The notes under the pieces are model-generated. The model made no database searches and was not told where the DNA came from. It saw nothing but the letters and a program-made list of their open reading frames with translations. Both the position numbers and the translations under genes were made by a program. Shown here one piece after another: positions 62,135-64,000 of a stretch of DNA of 64,000 nucleotides. Each line of letters starts with the position of its first letter. The stretch's first letter is position 1. The stretch is from Azorinus chamasolen (taxonomy: Eukaryota; Mollusca; Bivalvia; Cardiida; Solecurtidae): the NCBI GenBank assembly GCA_963576725.1, contig OY755244.1, positions 37,560,855 to 37,624,854 on the forward strand, read 5' to 3'.

Positions 62135-62520
62135 TAGCAGAATCTGCACTGATTGTCACTTGCCAATAGCTTGTGTTTTAGATTAAAATACCTCATAAAT
62201 TTTGAGGTATGAAATAATGACACCATGAGCATTTATTCGGTGAAATGTTATGATGATGTCAGTGTTGCGCCCTGTGCAAACTTGGCAATTTGCCCACCTT
62301 ACATAACAAATGCCCCTTAACCCTTTCTTCCATAAATATGACTTTCTACACAAACAGAGTAGACCCAGATCCTGTAGGAGCCATCTGATCAGGGTCTGCT
62401 CTGTTTGCTTGTAATATAATATAGATATGATTCTACAAGTTCTGTCATGGCAAAAACTTAATTGTCCATGTACTATTTTAACAAATAATCTGTACACGCA
62501 ATTAATAATTATATACATGA
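62135..62520 (-). repeat. Inverted duplicate of the 37397-37838 segment
   Basis: Reverse copy including GCCCTGTGCAAACTTGGC, AAATGCCCC and the adjoining B element (TTAA 62317). 24 kb from its partner. Confidence 0.83.
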
Positions 62521-63032
62521 TATCACATATTTACTCTATAAATACGCCTTTGAAAAAATAGGGTAGAACCAGATCAGACGGCTCTCGTAGATCAGGGGTC
62601 AATCAATTGCAGTGTTTTTATGCTGGTCTTGGGGGGAAAAAAGCATTAAGCAATACGTTAATGAATATTCAAGTCGGGGCATTTGTACTTAGGGGGGCAC
62701 TTATATAAGGAGCTTTGAAATGCCTTTAAGTTCAATATGAGGGACACCTACGTCACGCTATTCGTTCTCAGCTGTGACGAGGTCAGTAGGTCAGGACACA
62801 AAAAGAGAGGACGGTTTGACGGTTTAGTATTTAGTTCAATGCAGAAATTATAGTCCGCACAAAATATAGTCTGTTTCGATTTTGTCAAATAGATCTATAC
62901 AAAACCACAATGACAAAAACTGTCCACCCAATCGTTTGTGGCATTCTTAAGATCGATTAATCCATTCAACCCTGAGATTTCATGATGGAATGGTCCATTG
63001 ATCAGTGTTTAACTATTGAGTTCATTCAGTAT

Positions 63033-63254
63033 GATCAATATTTATGTAAGAAATTATGACACCATGGATAATTATCAGCTGAAGTTTTATCATGTGAAGG
63101 AAAATGTTTTGCTTGGACAAACACACAGAATCAGATCCATATCATGTCAAAAAGCAAACAGAGCAGACCCTGATCAGACGGCTCCTATAGGAGCCGTCTG
63201 ATCTGGGTCTACTCTGTTTGCAGATGCGTAAAATGCGTTTCTATGAAGGAAAAG
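63033..63254 (+). mobile_element. Family B MITE inside a family E copy
   Basis: GATCAATATTTATGTAAG start; nearly perfect hairpin about 63154-63222. E fragments flank it at 62967-63032 and 63256-63394. Confidence 0.72.
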
Positions 63255-63255
63255 G

Positions 63256-63394
63256 AATTTTAACTTGCAAGAGGATTTTTGAATGAGAAACGACGCAGAC
63301 CCTGATCAGAGGGATCCTTGTAGGAGCCCTCTGACCTGGTTCTACTGTGTTTGCCAATGGCAGTGTATGCGTGTCCCACACCCAAATGGTTAAC
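63256..63394 (+). mobile_element. Family E MITE, right part
   Basis: Hairpin about 63290-63355 (CGCAGACCCTGATCAGAGG..); ends CACCCAAATGGTTAA. Confidence 0.7.
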
Positions 63395-63638
63395 TCTTTC
63401 GCTACTATAGTTCGATTTCGACTGCACTTTTCTATTTATAGAAGTTGCAACCATTCTATTTATGGGTAAGTGGACAATCCTGGTCTACACTGTTTGCAAA
63501 GACCTTTTAACAACCGTATTCAAGTCGGTAAGGCGAGTTCCTCATTGAAACGGTTTTACTAACCCTTTCGCTGCAAAATATTGTCGTTTGCAGGCACCTT
63601 ATAGTGCATAGAGCTGAAAGAACCAAACGAAACAACAC

Positions 63639-64000
63639 AGTAGAGCCTCTCCATAGCAACCACTTCATAAATAAACACGAGTGTCTCTTACCCTTTCCCT
63701 GTCCTATGTTGATTCCAAATTTCAATACCTACTGAATATTCATGGACAAAATAGTTATAAAATGTGGAAGGTGGAAAATTGTAGCCATTTTAAAAGTAAA
63801 TAAACAGATCTATCAAATTCCTCTAGCAAACAGAGCAGACCCTGATCAGACGGCTACTATAGGAGCCGTCTAATCATGGTCTACTCTTTTTGCAAATGTG
63901 TGAAAACACGTATATATTTGAAGGAAAGAGTTGAAAGCAGATGAGTGCTTAATGCAGATCGAAAGTATTACAGAAAGCTCCTGCTTGATTATTGAACAAC
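63639..64000. mobile_element. TA-type hairpin MITE, cut by the window end, carrying a family A insertion
   Basis: CAGTAGAGCCTCTCCATAGC..GAGTGTCTC to about 63686, then a family A copy (63687-63934, hairpin about 63826-63893), then GCAGATGAGTGCTTAATGCAG, which matches the core at 60164-60368. Confidence 0.72.

Noticed and set aside
1..64000. CRISPR-like array of palindromic repeats
   Set aside because: The palindromes are dispersed, in both orientations, irregularly spaced and bounded by TTAA or TA; the locus is eukaryotic.

Overview
The window looks like nuclear DNA of a bivalve mollusc. It is AT-rich, has one intron-split gene, and is saturated with small mobile elements. Two architectures known from bivalves are present: Helentron/'pearl'-like elements carrying ~160-bp tandem monomers plus an ACGG/ACAG microsatellite, and many short elements built around a hairpin. 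The species cannot be fixed from the sequence alone.

The only gene I can support is a complete phosphoserine aminotransferase gene (PSAT1 type) on the minus strand, from start codon 58163 to stop 38989. Nine coding exons with GT/AG borders and compatible phases give a 371-residue protein with every expected PLP- and substrate-contact residue. Its introns total about 18 kb, the largest (intron 4) 9.1 kb, and are filled with MITEs, microsatellites and two GC-rich elements. The flanks (1-38.9 kb and 58.2-64 kb) show no recognisable exon.

Most of the rest is non-autonomous DNA transposons. The largest set has ends TTAACCC...GGGTTAA with TTAA as target, as in piggyBac-type elements. I sort it into families by interior: A (250 bp), B (about 240 bp, with ATGAATATTCATG), C (about 230 bp, GAAACCATTGTGATAAATAGAGC hairpin), D (250 bp, the most uniform), E (about 205 bp) and F (about 215 bp, GTTTGGATCC hairpin). 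Nested copies prove TTAA duplication. A second set has CAGT...ACTG ends and TA target sites (pogo/Tc1-mariner type). A third set of four elements starts CACAGG and has 8-bp target duplications. There are also three large Helentron-like elements (9.0-10.5, 18.2-19.7, 34.5-35.7 kb), tRNA-derived elements, minisatellites and long GA or TGTC microsatellites.

Region by region: 1-39 kb is stacked MITEs plus the Helentron-like elements, with a 995-bp inverted-repeat element at 4.9-5.9 kb and MITE-poor stretches around 23.5 and 28-29 kb. 39-58.2 kb is PSAT1. 58.2-64 kb is the upstream flank with further MITEs and an inverted duplicate of a segment from 37.4-37.8 kb.

The most unusual signals are a recurring T:T mismatch at one position of the hairpins of otherwise different families, palindromic cores shared between elements with unrelated ends, and the CACAGG/8-bp-duplication group. 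Family letters are mine; MITE strands follow the family orientation used here.
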